This document shows, piece by piece, positions 42,717 to 49,975 of a stretch of DNA of 64,000 nucleotides. The notes under the pieces are model-generated. The model was not told the origin of the DNA. It searched no databases and was given only the letters and a program-made list of their open reading frames with translations. The DNA is taken from contig NZ_SIRE01000029.1 of NCBI RefSeq assembly GCF_004307995.1, positions 1-64,000 of the forward strand, read 5' to 3'. Positions within the stretch are counted from its first letter, which is position 1; each line of letters begins with the position of its first letter. Made by a program: the position numbers and the translations under genes. Origin of the DNA: Paenibacillus thalictri. Its GTDB lineage: Bacteria > Bacillota > Bacilli > Paenibacillales > NBRC-103111.

Positions 42717-43449
42717 TTTTAGCTTCACCTACCTGACTAGGAAATGATTTCCTTTTGTTTTTATAAAGCTCCTTACGTCTGAGTTTGGCAATAACGGCAA
42801 GCGTCGGAACTTTCAGATGCTCCATGACGTCGTCTTCCGTTTTAATCGTGTCGCTCAGCAGATCCGAAGCGATAAAACATCCGCTTGCCACAATAAGCGA
42901 GACAATAAAAGCGATAATTGTGTTAAATTGAATGTTTGGCGTTACAGGCGGCGGGTTTAAGGAATCAGCTTCCTTAAGAATGACGATATTATCGGTTTTC
43001 ATAATCGTTTGAATTTGCTGCTTGAATGTCTCGGAAACCGCATTGACAAGCTGGCTCGCCTTCTCATATGAAGTTTCTCTGGCTTGTATTGTAAACAAAG
43101 TTGTTTCTTTACCCGAGATCACTTTTACTTTTTTGAGCATTTGCTCTGCGCTTAACTTCAGTTCGGGATAACGTTTTGAAACGATTTCCATAATGGCCGG
43201 GGAAACAATCAACTCCTTATACGTATCTACAAGCTTTACGTTCAGCAGCATCGTATTGATGTCCAAAGCGGGTGCACCTGGTGAATCGGCCGCTTTCGTA
43301 ATGACGATTTTGGTAGTTGCTTGGTAAAGCGGGGTGACATACACAGTGCTTATCCCCCAGGCGGCCAGACTCGACACGATGACGATAAGTCCGATGATCC
43401 ACTTTCTTTTCCACAACATGGCGAAATATGTTTTCAAATCCAATTCCAT
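42700..43449 (-). CDS. Polysaccharide chain-length regulator (Wzz/CapA/YveK-like)
   Basis: This 249-aa protein has two membrane segments (about 18-38 and 170-190) flanking an extracellular domain, in the Wzz family layout, and a cytoplasmic tail that activates the neighbouring BY-kinase. PPPVTPN before the second segment matches the Pro-rich motif of Wzz proteins. ATG 43449 with GGAAGAG upstream is preferred over 43467. It is the first gene of the long operon, behind a promoter with two GATAC palindromes. Confidence 0.87.
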   Translation of the reverse strand: MELDLKTYFAMLWKRKWIIGLIVIVSSLAAWGISTVYVTPLYQATTKIVITKAADSPGAPALDINTMLLNVKLVDTYKELIVSPAIMEIVSKRYPELKLSAEQMLKKVKVISGKETTLFTIQARETSYEKASQLVNAVSETFKQQIQTIMKTDNIVILKEADSLNPPPVTPNIQFNTIIAFIVSLIVASGCFIASDLLSDTIKTEDDVMEHLKVPTLAVIAKLRRKELYKNKRKSFPSQVGEAKNVTVN

Positions 43450-43501
43450 CTTACTCTTCCTCTCCATTTAAAAATGTTATGCACACTAGTTACACGATTA
43501 T

Positions 43502-43556
43502 GATACGTTATGTATCTCAATGACTTTAATTTACGATACATTTAGTATCATGTCAA
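43502..43556 (-). promoter_or_regulatory. Main exopolysaccharide operon promoter with two operators (sites B and C)
   Basis: On the minus strand, -35 TTGACA (43551-43556) and -10 TAAATT (43528-43533) are separated by 17 bp. The spacer holds GATACTAAATGTATC (site C, 43535-43549). A second copy, GATACATAACGTATC (site B, 43502-43516), lies just past the -10 over the expected start of transcription. Two operators 33 bp apart suggest cooperative repression. Confidence 0.8.
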
Positions 43557-43843
43557 TAACTATTTACTTGTTTTTCAAAAAATGATTCGATAATTCCAAT
43601 TTGCAGCAGCTCGCCCAGCACAGTCTGAACGTCCGTTTCATCTATGATATGTCTATAGTTCAATTGCTTACTGAGCTCCACTGTTAATTCCGAAACGGAT
43701 TTTTGTGTATGGAGCAGCGACCATATGGTGCCCCCAGCTCCGTTTAATTTCGTTAATGTCCGATTTTTCACGTGCATGATGATCCATTCTCCGCCGACTT
43801 CGATTCCCTCTACGTCTTTCGTTTGTCTGTACAGCTTATTCAT
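43553..43843 (-). CDS. PqqD-like (RiPP recognition element) protein
   Basis: This 96-aa protein matches the PqqD fold: a three-stranded sheet region (VEGIEVGGEWIIMHVKNRTLTKLNGAGGTIWSLL) followed by helices ending in VQTVLGELLQIGIIESF. PqqD-like domains bind leader peptides in RiPP pathways. Here it is encoded directly after an HprK-like kinase, with ATGA overlap, and there is no cyclase, protease or precursor gene in view. GGGAGAG lies 8 bases upstream of the ATG at 43843. Its stop abuts the -35 of the exopolysaccharide promoter. Confidence 0.75.
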   Translation of the reverse strand: MNKLYRQTKDVEGIEVGGEWIIMHVKNRTLTKLNGAGGTIWSLLHTQKSVSELTVELSKQLNYRHIIDETDVQTVLGELLQIGIIESFFEKQVNSY

Positions 43844-44637
43844 ACAATACTCTCCCATAAAGATTCATTATTTTCGTAATAGCGGATGCTCACCGGGATA
43901 TGCTGAACAAGCTGTCTGCACATGGACAAGGCTTTTCCCGACTCCGCTTTATTATGGGGCCAGCATGTTAAATGATTGGCGATATGCAGGAGCGCATCGG
44001 ATTCTTTCAAGTGTATGCTTTCCGTCTTAAAGGAGGACTGCAAAATATGAATGGAATGCAGCTTGCAATGCCGGACCAAATGCTCGGAACGCTCTTCCCT
44101 GCGAAACGGCGAATCAAATACCGTTATATCTCCACCTGAACGAACGCAAATAAGCGTGGCTTCGTCGGAGAGAACAAGGCGCGGTCTGGAAATCTTGGAC
44201 AATGCTGTTTTGCCAAAGGAGCTGAGTCCAGCAAATATAAACGCATTGTTACGCTCCGCCACACATGATGAATTCAATAACAGCCCCCATCGACGGTATA
44301 TAATAAACGAGCTGTACAATTGTAGAATTGCATGCTTTAACGCAAAATCGTCGTAAACCTTTACTTCCGCAGTTTCATAAGTTGGATTCACTATGATACT
44401 GTAATCCGTCCGCTTAAATTGAATTTGCCCGTCCTCGGCGTTCGTACAAACCTCATATCCGGAAAACGGCTTGCCGTAATTGCCCTCAATCTTAATCTGC
44501 ATATCGACATGTAAATAAGACTTTAATTTGCCTGTCTCTTTGGCATGAAACGTATCCGCAATACTTGAGCGAATTTCTTGGGAATCCATGATAAATAAAA
44601 TATGATGTTCCCCAATGGTTGCATACATGCTATACAT
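43840..44637 (-). CDS. HprK-like Ser kinase-fold protein
   Basis: This 265-aa protein has the C-terminal HPr-kinase/PEPCK-type P-loop in FAGLSSFGKTALSK (about 135-148) and a following VLSDEATLI, matching the acidic metal-binding strand of HprK relatives. The N-terminal half is beta-rich and lacks the HprK N-domain, as in HprK-related kinases found near PqqD-like proteins in lasso peptide and exopolysaccharide loci. Either ATG 44637 or ATG 44628 may start it; a seven-codon frame with a strong ribosome site (44630-44653) ends one base before the latter. The substrate is unknown. Confidence 0.72.
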   Translation of the reverse strand: MYSMYATIGEHHILFIMDSQEIRSSIADTFHAKETGKLKSYLHVDMQIKIEGNYGKPFSGYEVCTNAEDGQIQFKRTDYSIIVNPTYETAEVKVYDDFALKHAILQLYSSFIIYRRWGLLLNSSCVAERNNAFIFAGLSSFGKTALSKISRPRLVLSDEATLICVRSGGDITVFDSPFRREERSEHLVRHCKLHSIHILQSSFKTESIHLKESDALLHIANHLTCWPHNKAESGKALSMCRQLVQHIPVSIRYYENNESLWESIV

Positions 44638-44653
44638 TCTGTTTCACATCCAT
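44630..44653 (-). CDS. Possible seven-codon leader frame before the HprK-like gene
   Basis: ATG at 44653, with GGAAGG 7 bases upstream, encodes MDVKQNV and stops with TAG one base before the in-frame ATG at 44628. The main gene lacks its own good site, so re-initiation after this short frame may set its translation. It may equally be a chance frame. Confidence 0.3.
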   Translation of the reverse strand: MDVKQNV

Positions 44654-44681
44654 AACAAGACCTTCCTTTCCTTCTTTTTGT

Positions 44682-44696
44682 GATACAATTCGTATC
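44682..44696. promoter_or_regulatory. GATAC-N5-GTATC operator (site D)
   Basis: GATACAATTCGTATC lies in the divergent region between the HprK-like gene (minus) and the beta-helix gene (plus). A weak minus-strand -10 (TATGAT, 44694-44699) overlaps it. I could not place a convincing -35 for either direction. Confidence 0.6.
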
Positions 44697-44808
44697 ATAC
44701 AATGTGCACTTTCCCATTTTATTTTTAACTCCTGATAAAAAGAACCTGTACAGCTTCTGCTGCATATACTAACGTGACTTTTAAACTATGAATATAGGAG
44801 GTTTGTAT

Positions 44809-46404
44809 ATGGCTACTCCATCGTTTAACGGTTTGATAGACGTCATGCAGTATGGCGCCAAAGGAAACGGCTCCACCGACGATTATGCCGCTATTGTCAA
44901 AGCGCTTGCAGCGTGTAAAGCCGGCTATGTGCTCTATTTCCCCCCATCCAGCGGATATGCGGTTAGCCAGCCCATCGTCGTTTCAACTGCGGTGCATGTG
45001 CAAATGGACTCGCCGATCATTTACACCGGCAGCTCCGACGTTACCGCGCTGACAGTCGGTATTGCAAGCACTGACTTCGAAATGCTTAATTTGAAGCTGA
45101 ACGTCGTAAGGGGAACTCTCTCCAGTTGGAAAAGCGAAAACAATATCGGCATCAAGCTGCTTAACTTAAACACGTGTCAGGTTAATGTTGTACAAACGAG
45201 AGGGTTTACTATCGGCTTGCAATGTATCGGCACATCCAACAATGGTTTCGCCTATAACCAAGTCGTTCTGGGCAACATCCTGAATAACAAAATCAGCATC
45301 GACCTGACTAACGCGACAAACGGCTGGTGCAATGAAAACTTATTTTTATCCGGTCAAATTGCCAACTGGAGCGACGTTTACCCGACGCAAAATAAAATCG
45401 GCGTGAGGATCACATCGCAAGACAAGATTTACACGAATAATAACAATAACTTCTTTATTAAGGCCAGCTTTGAATTCCAAGGAACTTCCCAAAAACTTCC
45501 TGTCCTGATCGAATACGGCTCGCAGAATGGATTTTTAAGCTGCCGCAGCGAAAGCGGCGCCGCTTATTTTGCTCAAGTGCTGAATAATTCGACAGAGAAC
45601 TATTTCGATCTCGGCTACACGGCCAATCAATCTGAAGTTATTTTGGATCAAAGCTTATATCCGGCCAATTTCTTAACTACGCGACGCACCAAATTTTTGC
45701 AAGAAACCGGAAATATGGTATTCCTATCCGGCGCTTTACCCAAAAAAGCGGTCCCTTATGATGCCAAAAACGTAAATCTGGCGGACGTCGCTATATTTAG
45801 CGGCACCAGCATCCAAAAATTCGGTACAGGAATAACGATGAACACCGATTACCTTCAAGTCGCCAGTGGGACAGGCATTGGTGTACTGGTGAACACCACA
45901 AATGCCAAGCGGTTTGTCGTAAAACGCGACACCATAAGCCCTTATGACGGACGTGTAGCCATCAAGTGTTACGACAGTTCCGGCAATCCGTTGACGGATA
46001 AGGGAAGCCCTCTGGTCAAGGGCACTGCTTACAGCGTTCCTGCCTGGTACAAAGACACATTCGGAGGCGTCTATCAAATGCAGGGCGACAGCCCCATGGA
46101 TTTTTATTTTCAAGTCGATGCTAGCGTGAAATCAATCGCCATTATCGTTACCGCGGGCACCAATCCACTTCAAATTCGCAGCTTCTCCGTCGCTACCGCA
46201 GATGGAGACACCGCCGCCGCTTGGTCGGGAATTCCGGAAATGGCGCTTGGCACCAATTATGCTTTGCAGACGCCAACTATGGGAAGCTGGACTAAAGGCA
46301 AAATGATCCTTAACGATAAACCGGCTTCAGGCAGCCCTATCGGCTGGGTTTGTGTTCAATCCGGTACCCCGGGCAGTTGGAAGCCTTACGGCTCGATTTC
46401 GTAA
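44809..46404 (+). CDS. Right-handed beta-helix, pectate-lyase-superfamily protein
   Basis: This 531-aa protein begins with the pectate-lyase-3-type motif VMQYGAKGNGSTDDYAAIVKAL, followed by beta-helix sequence with many Asn and hydrophobic turns (to about residue 300). A C-terminal region ends GWVCVQSGTPGSWKPYGSIS, a motif I associate with phage tail spikes and tail-like beta-helix proteins. There is no signal peptide. TAGGAGG sets the start at 44809. It may bind or cleave the polysaccharide made by the neighbouring operon; catalytic residues are not evident to me. It diverges from the HprK-like gene across operator D. Confidence 0.75.
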   Translation: MATPSFNGLIDVMQYGAKGNGSTDDYAAIVKALAACKAGYVLYFPPSSGYAVSQPIVVSTAVHVQMDSPIIYTGSSDVTALTVGIASTDFEMLNLKLNVVRGTLSSWKSENNIGIKLLNLNTCQVNVVQTRGFTIGLQCIGTSNNGFAYNQVVLGNILNNKISIDLTNATNGWCNENLFLSGQIANWSDVYPTQNKIGVRITSQDKIYTNNNNNFFIKASFEFQGTSQKLPVLIEYGSQNGFLSCRSESGAAYFAQVLNNSTENYFDLGYTANQSEVILDQSLYPANFLTTRRTKFLQETGNMVFLSGALPKKAVPYDAKNVNLADVAIFSGTSIQKFGTGITMNTDYLQVASGTGIGVLVNTTNAKRFVVKRDTISPYDGRVAIKCYDSSGNPLTDKGSPLVKGTAYSVPAWYKDTFGGVYQMQGDSPMDFYFQVDASVKSIAIIVTAGTNPLQIRSFSVATADGDTAAAWSGIPEMALGTNYALQTPTMGSWTKGKMILNDKPASGSPIGWVCVQSGTPGSWKPYGSIS

Positions 46405-46425
46405 AGTAACAACTCATTTTTACCG

Positions 46426-46725
46426 TCATAACAGCCTACTGGGGAATACGGCATGACGAAAATGGATAATATGATGGCTATGCAGCCCATCTTTCGAAAC
46501 GGTAAACTCGCCCTGTTTGCACACATCTTCCGACATCCCGACCAAATAATCGACCGACACTTCGAAATACTCGGCAATTTTATTTAAGGTATCCAAATCT
46601 GGCTGCCTGCGATTATTTTCATAATGAGACAAGGTGGCCCGGGATATGCCAATCGCGTGAGCGAGTTCCTTTTGTGTTAACTGCCTTTGTTCCCGCAATT
46701 GCAATATACGGCTGCTAAACTGCAT
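46426..46725 (-). CDS. XRE-family regulator, first copy
   Basis: This 99-aa protein has a helix-turn-helix at residues 5-60 (ILQLREQRQLTQKELAHAIG then ISRATLSHYENNRRQPD) and a short divergent tail rich in His and Phe. The recognition helix is nearly the same as in the plus-strand paralogue at 46902. ATG 46725 has AGGAGG 8 bases upstream. Because of its place at the exopolysaccharide locus it is a candidate for binding the GATAC palindromes. The tail lacks an obvious dimerisation domain. Confidence 0.85.
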   Translation of the reverse strand: MQFSSRILQLREQRQLTQKELAHAIGISRATLSHYENNRRQPDLDTLNKIAEYFEVSVDYLVGMSEDVCKQGEFTVSKDGLHSHHIIHFRHAVFPSRLL

Positions 46726-46812
46726 CCAAATCACCTCCTGTGCGACCGATGCCATTGCCTATGAATGCAGATTTGTCGTCTATTAAAATAAACAATCTGT
46801 TTTTTTGGGTCT

Positions 46813-46878
46813 TTGGTTATCCGTTAATTGATGTTATAATCTCACTAAACAAACTAAAAATATAGATATAATTCTATA
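46813..46878 (+). promoter_or_regulatory. Promoter and inverted repeat upstream of the second XRE gene
   Basis: TTGGTT (46813-46818) and TATAAT (46835-46840) are separated by 16 bp on the plus strand. Downstream, arms TATAGA and TCTATA (46861-46878) form a 6-6-6 inverted repeat that might serve autoregulation. It lacks the GATAC/GTATC arms seen elsewhere. Confidence 0.5.
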
Positions 46879-46901
46879 AACTTATGTGAAGGGGCTTTAG
46901 G

Positions 46902-47270
46902 ATGAGGTTTGGAAACAGGATCGCCGAATTGCGCAACGATAGGCATATGACACAAGAAGATCTGGCTCAGAAGCTAGGCATATCCCGGGCCGCACTTTCA
47001 CATTATGAAAATAACCGTAGAGAGCCGGATCATGAAATTACCCAGAAATTAGCAGACCTTTTCAAGGTATCCGTTGATTATTTAATGGGAAGAAGCCAAA
47101 ACCAAAGCATGGACCTGACTCTCGAAGCAAGAGAATTTATCGATAGTTTGGAGCTTTCGGACCAAGATATTCTAGATAAATTTTCCCTTACGATTGATGG
47201 TACGAGATTAAGCCAAGAAGAAGCCAAACGATTTATCGCCTTTATCCGTGCAGAACGTTCGATGCGTTAA
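46902..47270 (+). CDS. XRE-family regulator, second copy
   Basis: This 122-aa protein has an N-terminal helix-turn-helix (IAELRNDRHMTQEDLAQKLG then ISRAALSHYENNRREPD) and a C-terminal helical segment resembling a multimerisation domain (SLELSDQDILDKFSLTIDG, EEAKRFIAFIRAERS). That layout is like SinR/SlrR- or Xre-type repressors. GAAGGGG precedes the ATG. It is divergent from the first XRE gene and converges on a small gene at 47267. Confidence 0.87.
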   Translation: MRFGNRIAELRNDRHMTQEDLAQKLGISRAALSHYENNRREPDHEITQKLADLFKVSVDYLMGRSQNQSMDLTLEAREFIDSLELSDQDILDKFSLTIDGTRLSQEEAKRFIAFIRAERSMR

Positions 47271-47440
47271 TCCTTATTGTCTTTACTCGCAGCTATCCTG
47301 ACATCTTCTGTAAAAAGGACGTTATTGGGGGCCTTTTCCGTTAATCGGTCAACCGGTTCCCAATGAATGAATGCTTCATTCCTGATTGCGAGCAAATCCA
47401 TTACAATACGGATGTCCAGCACAATTTTACCCTCACTCAT
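47267..47440 (-). CDS. Small hypothetical protein, 57 aa
   Basis: An ATG at 47440, with GCGGGG 6 bases upstream, opens a 57-codon frame starting MSEGKIVLDIRIVMDLLAIR and ending with a Lys/Asp tail. Its stop overlaps the stop of the XRE gene tail to tail. The product is a small soluble protein with an alternating hydrophobic start. I do not recognise it. Confidence 0.4.
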   Translation of the reverse strand: MSEGKIVLDIRIVMDLLAIRNEAFIHWEPVDRLTEKAPNNVLFTEDVRIAASKDNKD

Positions 47441-47521
47441 AATATCCCCGCTTCGTTCGCGACAGATTTTTTTTAATACGCTTACATTTTCGTCATGATA
47501 TCATGCAGCCGCTTGATGCTA

Positions 47522-49354
47522 TTATTCTACCGTTACGCTTTTAGCTAGATTTCTAGGTTTGTCAACATCATTGCCGCGTTGGACAGAAACGTAATAAGCA
47601 ATGAGTTGCAGTGGAATGACGGCGATAATCGGGGTTAAGAGTGGTAAAGTATTGGGTAAAAGATATAGATTGTCCACACTTTTCGCAAAAGTCCGGTTAT
47701 CCGCGAGTGCAATTCCATACACTTCAGCCCCGCGCGCTTTCACTTCTTTCACATTGCCGAGCATCTTTTCGTACAAATCCTCTTGAGTAGACAATGCGAT
47801 GACCGATGTCCCTTCTTCAACAAGAGATAAAGTTCCGTGTTTCAATTCCCCTGCAGCGTAAGCTTCCGAATGAATATACGAAATTTCCTTCAGCTTAAGC
47901 GAACCTTCCATGGCTACCGAGTAATCAAGACCACGTCCTATAAAAAACAGGCTGCTCTTATCTTTTAACGATTCCGCATATTGTTTAACTTGCCCGTGAT
48001 TTTCCAAGATCTGACCGACCAGCTCCGGAACCTTGTGAAGCTCAGCAACGTATGTTTCAAGCAATGGGGTGCTTACCGTGCTGCGAATCCGCGCAAAATA
48101 AAAAGCTAACATATAAAACACGAGCAGTTGGGTTGCATAAGCTTTCGTCGAGGCTACGGAAATTTCCGGCCCGGCCATCGTCAAAATCACATCATCCGCT
48201 TCGCGGGCTATCGTGCTGCCGACTACGTTAGTGATGGCCAGCGTCCTCGCTCCCAATCTGCGGCCTTCTTTAAGCGCTGCCAGCGTATCGGCCGTTTCTC
48301 CCGATTGGCTGACTGCAATGACCAGCGTTTTGTCCGTAATAATGGGATGACGATAGCGGAATTCCGAAGCGACATCGACATCGACAGGAATCCGAGTTAA
48401 CCGTTCCAGCAGCTGCTTGCCCACTAAACCCGCATGATAAGCGGTTCCGCAAGCGATAATGGTAATTTTCTCGATATCCCGAATATGAGCGTTTGACATA
48501 CCCAGATTTTCAAAAACGATGTTACGTCCAGTTCGATCGGTACGCCCCAATAAAGTGCGCTGCAATGCGTTCGGCTGCTCATAAATTTCTTTAAGCATAA
48601 AATGTTCGAAGCCGCCCTTTTCCGCCTGCTCATGATTCCAGTCAATCCGTACAGCGGAACGGGATATCTTCTCATCCGTATTCATGTTTTTAATCGTCAC
48701 GCCCTCACGCGTAAGAACAGCCAGCTCACCATCTTCCAAGATGTAAATATCGCGTGTATGTTCCAAAATCGCAGGTATGTCGGATCCGACGAAATTCTCG
48801 CCATTCCCTGCGCCGATGATAAGCGGGCTTGCCAAACGTACGGCAATCAGCTTATCGGGTTCATAGTCGGTTACGACGGCCAGAGCATACGCTCCTTTCA
48901 TTAAACGAATGGCTTGTTGGACAGCCGCTACGATGTCGCCCTTATAAAACTCGGCAATCAGGTGGGAGATCACCTCCGTATCGGTTTCCGATTTGAACGT
49001 AATGCCTTTGGATTCCAGCATTTCTTTTAATTCCAAATAATTCTCAATGATGCCGTTGTGGACTACTGTGAATTTTCCGTGTGTGTCGCTGTGGGGGTGG
49101 GAATTCTCATATGAGGGTTTACCGTGGGTTGCCCAACGCGTGTGGCCGATGCCGACCGTTCCGAATAGAGGAGACTGGAGAAGATGGTCTTCCAAATCGG
49201 TGATGCGTCCTTTCGATTTGCGGACTTGAAGCCTTGATCCGTCGTAAACCGCGATTCCCGCTGAATCGTATCCTCGGTACTCCAACTTTTTCAAACCGTT
49301 TAACAAAATGGTTTGAGCTTTTCCATTTCCGATATAACCGACTATTCCGCACAT
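47522..49354 (-). CDS. glmS: Glutamine-fructose-6-phosphate aminotransferase
   Basis: This 610-aa enzyme makes glucosamine 6-phosphate from fructose 6-phosphate and glutamine. The N-terminal amidotransferase domain starts MCGIVGYIGNGKAQTILLNGLKKLEYRGYDSAG with nucleophile Cys2, and two SIS domains follow (first with SQSGETADTLAALKEG, later EGSLKLKEISYIHSEAYAAGELKHG), ending NLAKSVTVE. GGAGG lies 10 bases before the ATG. It closes the polysaccharide locus and would supply UDP-GlcNAc for the amino-sugar pathways. The leader from the predicted promoter is about 46 nt, too short for a glmS ribozyme. Confidence 0.93.
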   Translation of the reverse strand: MCGIVGYIGNGKAQTILLNGLKKLEYRGYDSAGIAVYDGSRLQVRKSKGRITDLEDHLLQSPLFGTVGIGHTRWATHGKPSYENSHPHSDTHGKFTVVHNGIIENYLELKEMLESKGITFKSETDTEVISHLIAEFYKGDIVAAVQQAIRLMKGAYALAVVTDYEPDKLIAVRLASPLIIGAGNGENFVGSDIPAILEHTRDIYILEDGELAVLTREGVTIKNMNTDEKISRSAVRIDWNHEQAEKGGFEHFMLKEIYEQPNALQRTLLGRTDRTGRNIVFENLGMSNAHIRDIEKITIIACGTAYHAGLVGKQLLERLTRIPVDVDVASEFRYRHPIITDKTLVIAVSQSGETADTLAALKEGRRLGARTLAITNVVGSTIAREADDVILTMAGPEISVASTKAYATQLLVFYMLAFYFARIRSTVSTPLLETYVAELHKVPELVGQILENHGQVKQYAESLKDKSSLFFIGRGLDYSVAMEGSLKLKEISYIHSEAYAAGELKHGTLSLVEEGTSVIALSTQEDLYEKMLGNVKEVKARGAEVYGIALADNRTFAKSVDNLYLLPNTLPLLTPIIAVIPLQLIAYYVSVQRGNDVDKPRNLAKSVTVE

Positions 49355-49403
49355 GCTTGTATAACCTCCACATATAAATAGTTACATTTTGTTACTTTTT
49401 TAC

Positions 49404-49589
49404 CTAATGATACATAACGTATCTATATGTGTCAAGCACATTTTTAACCCTCCATGGGGGTTCGGCTGTAGCACTCTCGGCGATTGGGGGGATTGGGGGG
49501 ATAGACTCAGATTTAACCCAACTCATGTACGTCTCATACGATATTCCCAACTGATACAACAAATCCTTAATATCCAATTCACTTTTCAT
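49404..49589 (-). CDS. Possible small protein, 61 aa, upstream of glmS
   Basis: An ATG at 49589 with GGGGGGAA upstream opens a 61-codon frame, MKSELDIKDLLYQLGISYET followed by YMSWVKSESIPPIPPIAES. The first half could be a small helix-turn-helix-like unit. The last codons overlap the glmS promoter and operator E, and the middle comes from a GGGGGAT repeat, which weakens the case for a gene. Confidence 0.3.
   Translation of the reverse strand: MKSELDIKDLLYQLGISYETYMSWVKSESIPPIPPIAESATAEPPWRVKNVLDTYRYVMYH
49407..49435 (-). promoter_or_regulatory. glmS promoter with GATAC-N5-GTATC operator (site E)
   Basis: On the minus strand, -35 TTGACA (49430-49435) and -10 TATCAT (49407-49412) have a 17-bp spacer. 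The palindrome GATACGTTATGTATC (49409-49423) covers the spacer's second half and four bases of the -10. Confidence 0.8.
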
Positions 49590-49914
49590 GTTACTTCCCC
49601 CCTACGGCAATTTTAAGACACTCGACATTATAAACTAGATTATATCAAATCAATTTTTTATAATTTGTAGATTGGTGGTACCATAACTTAAATTGATTTT
49701 CTATTTTTGTCGAAAACACTTAATATCAATCTAAAAAAATAATAAAGTCGCTTTTAAAACACTTTATATTAAGAAAACGACAGCATCTTTACGTTTTTTA
49801 CCGCCAATCGTCGATTGCTTGCGATTTGTAAAATATTTCCTCGACAACATACACCTTGGGGATATAGAGGAGCGGTGACGGCCGTTTGGCCTCTTGCGGA
49901 CTCTGCCAGCATCG
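49590..49914. other. AT-rich intergenic region without a supported gene
   Basis: About 325 bp between the small frame upstream of glmS and the mgtC terminator. It contains A/T runs and a short GGCC-GTTT-GGCC hairpin near 49881-49892. I see no convincing open frame, RNA gene or promoter assignable to a neighbour. Confidence 0.5.
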
Positions 49915-49957
49915 CAAAAAAGCCATTTCCCCGTATTACCTGGGAAATGGCTTTCTT
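49915..49957 (-). terminator. Terminator of the mgtC gene (repeated hairpin family)
   Basis: On the minus strand AAAGCCATTTCCC pairs with GGGAAATGGCTTT and ends in TTTTTT. Its arms nearly equal those of the terminator at 14006-14044, while the loop is the reverse complement. Confidence 0.85.
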
Positions 49958-49975
49958 GTGCCGAACGTTCCGCCG

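Noticed and set aside
43553..46404. Lasso peptide biosynthetic cluster
   Set aside because: Only the HprK-like and PqqD-like genes are present; no asparagine-synthetase-like cyclase, transglutaminase-like protease, precursor or exporter is visible.
44809..47270. Prophage remnant (tail-spike-like protein plus XRE repressors)
   Set aside because: No integrase, capsid, terminase, lysis or other tail genes nearby; the operators connect these genes to polysaccharide synthesis instead.
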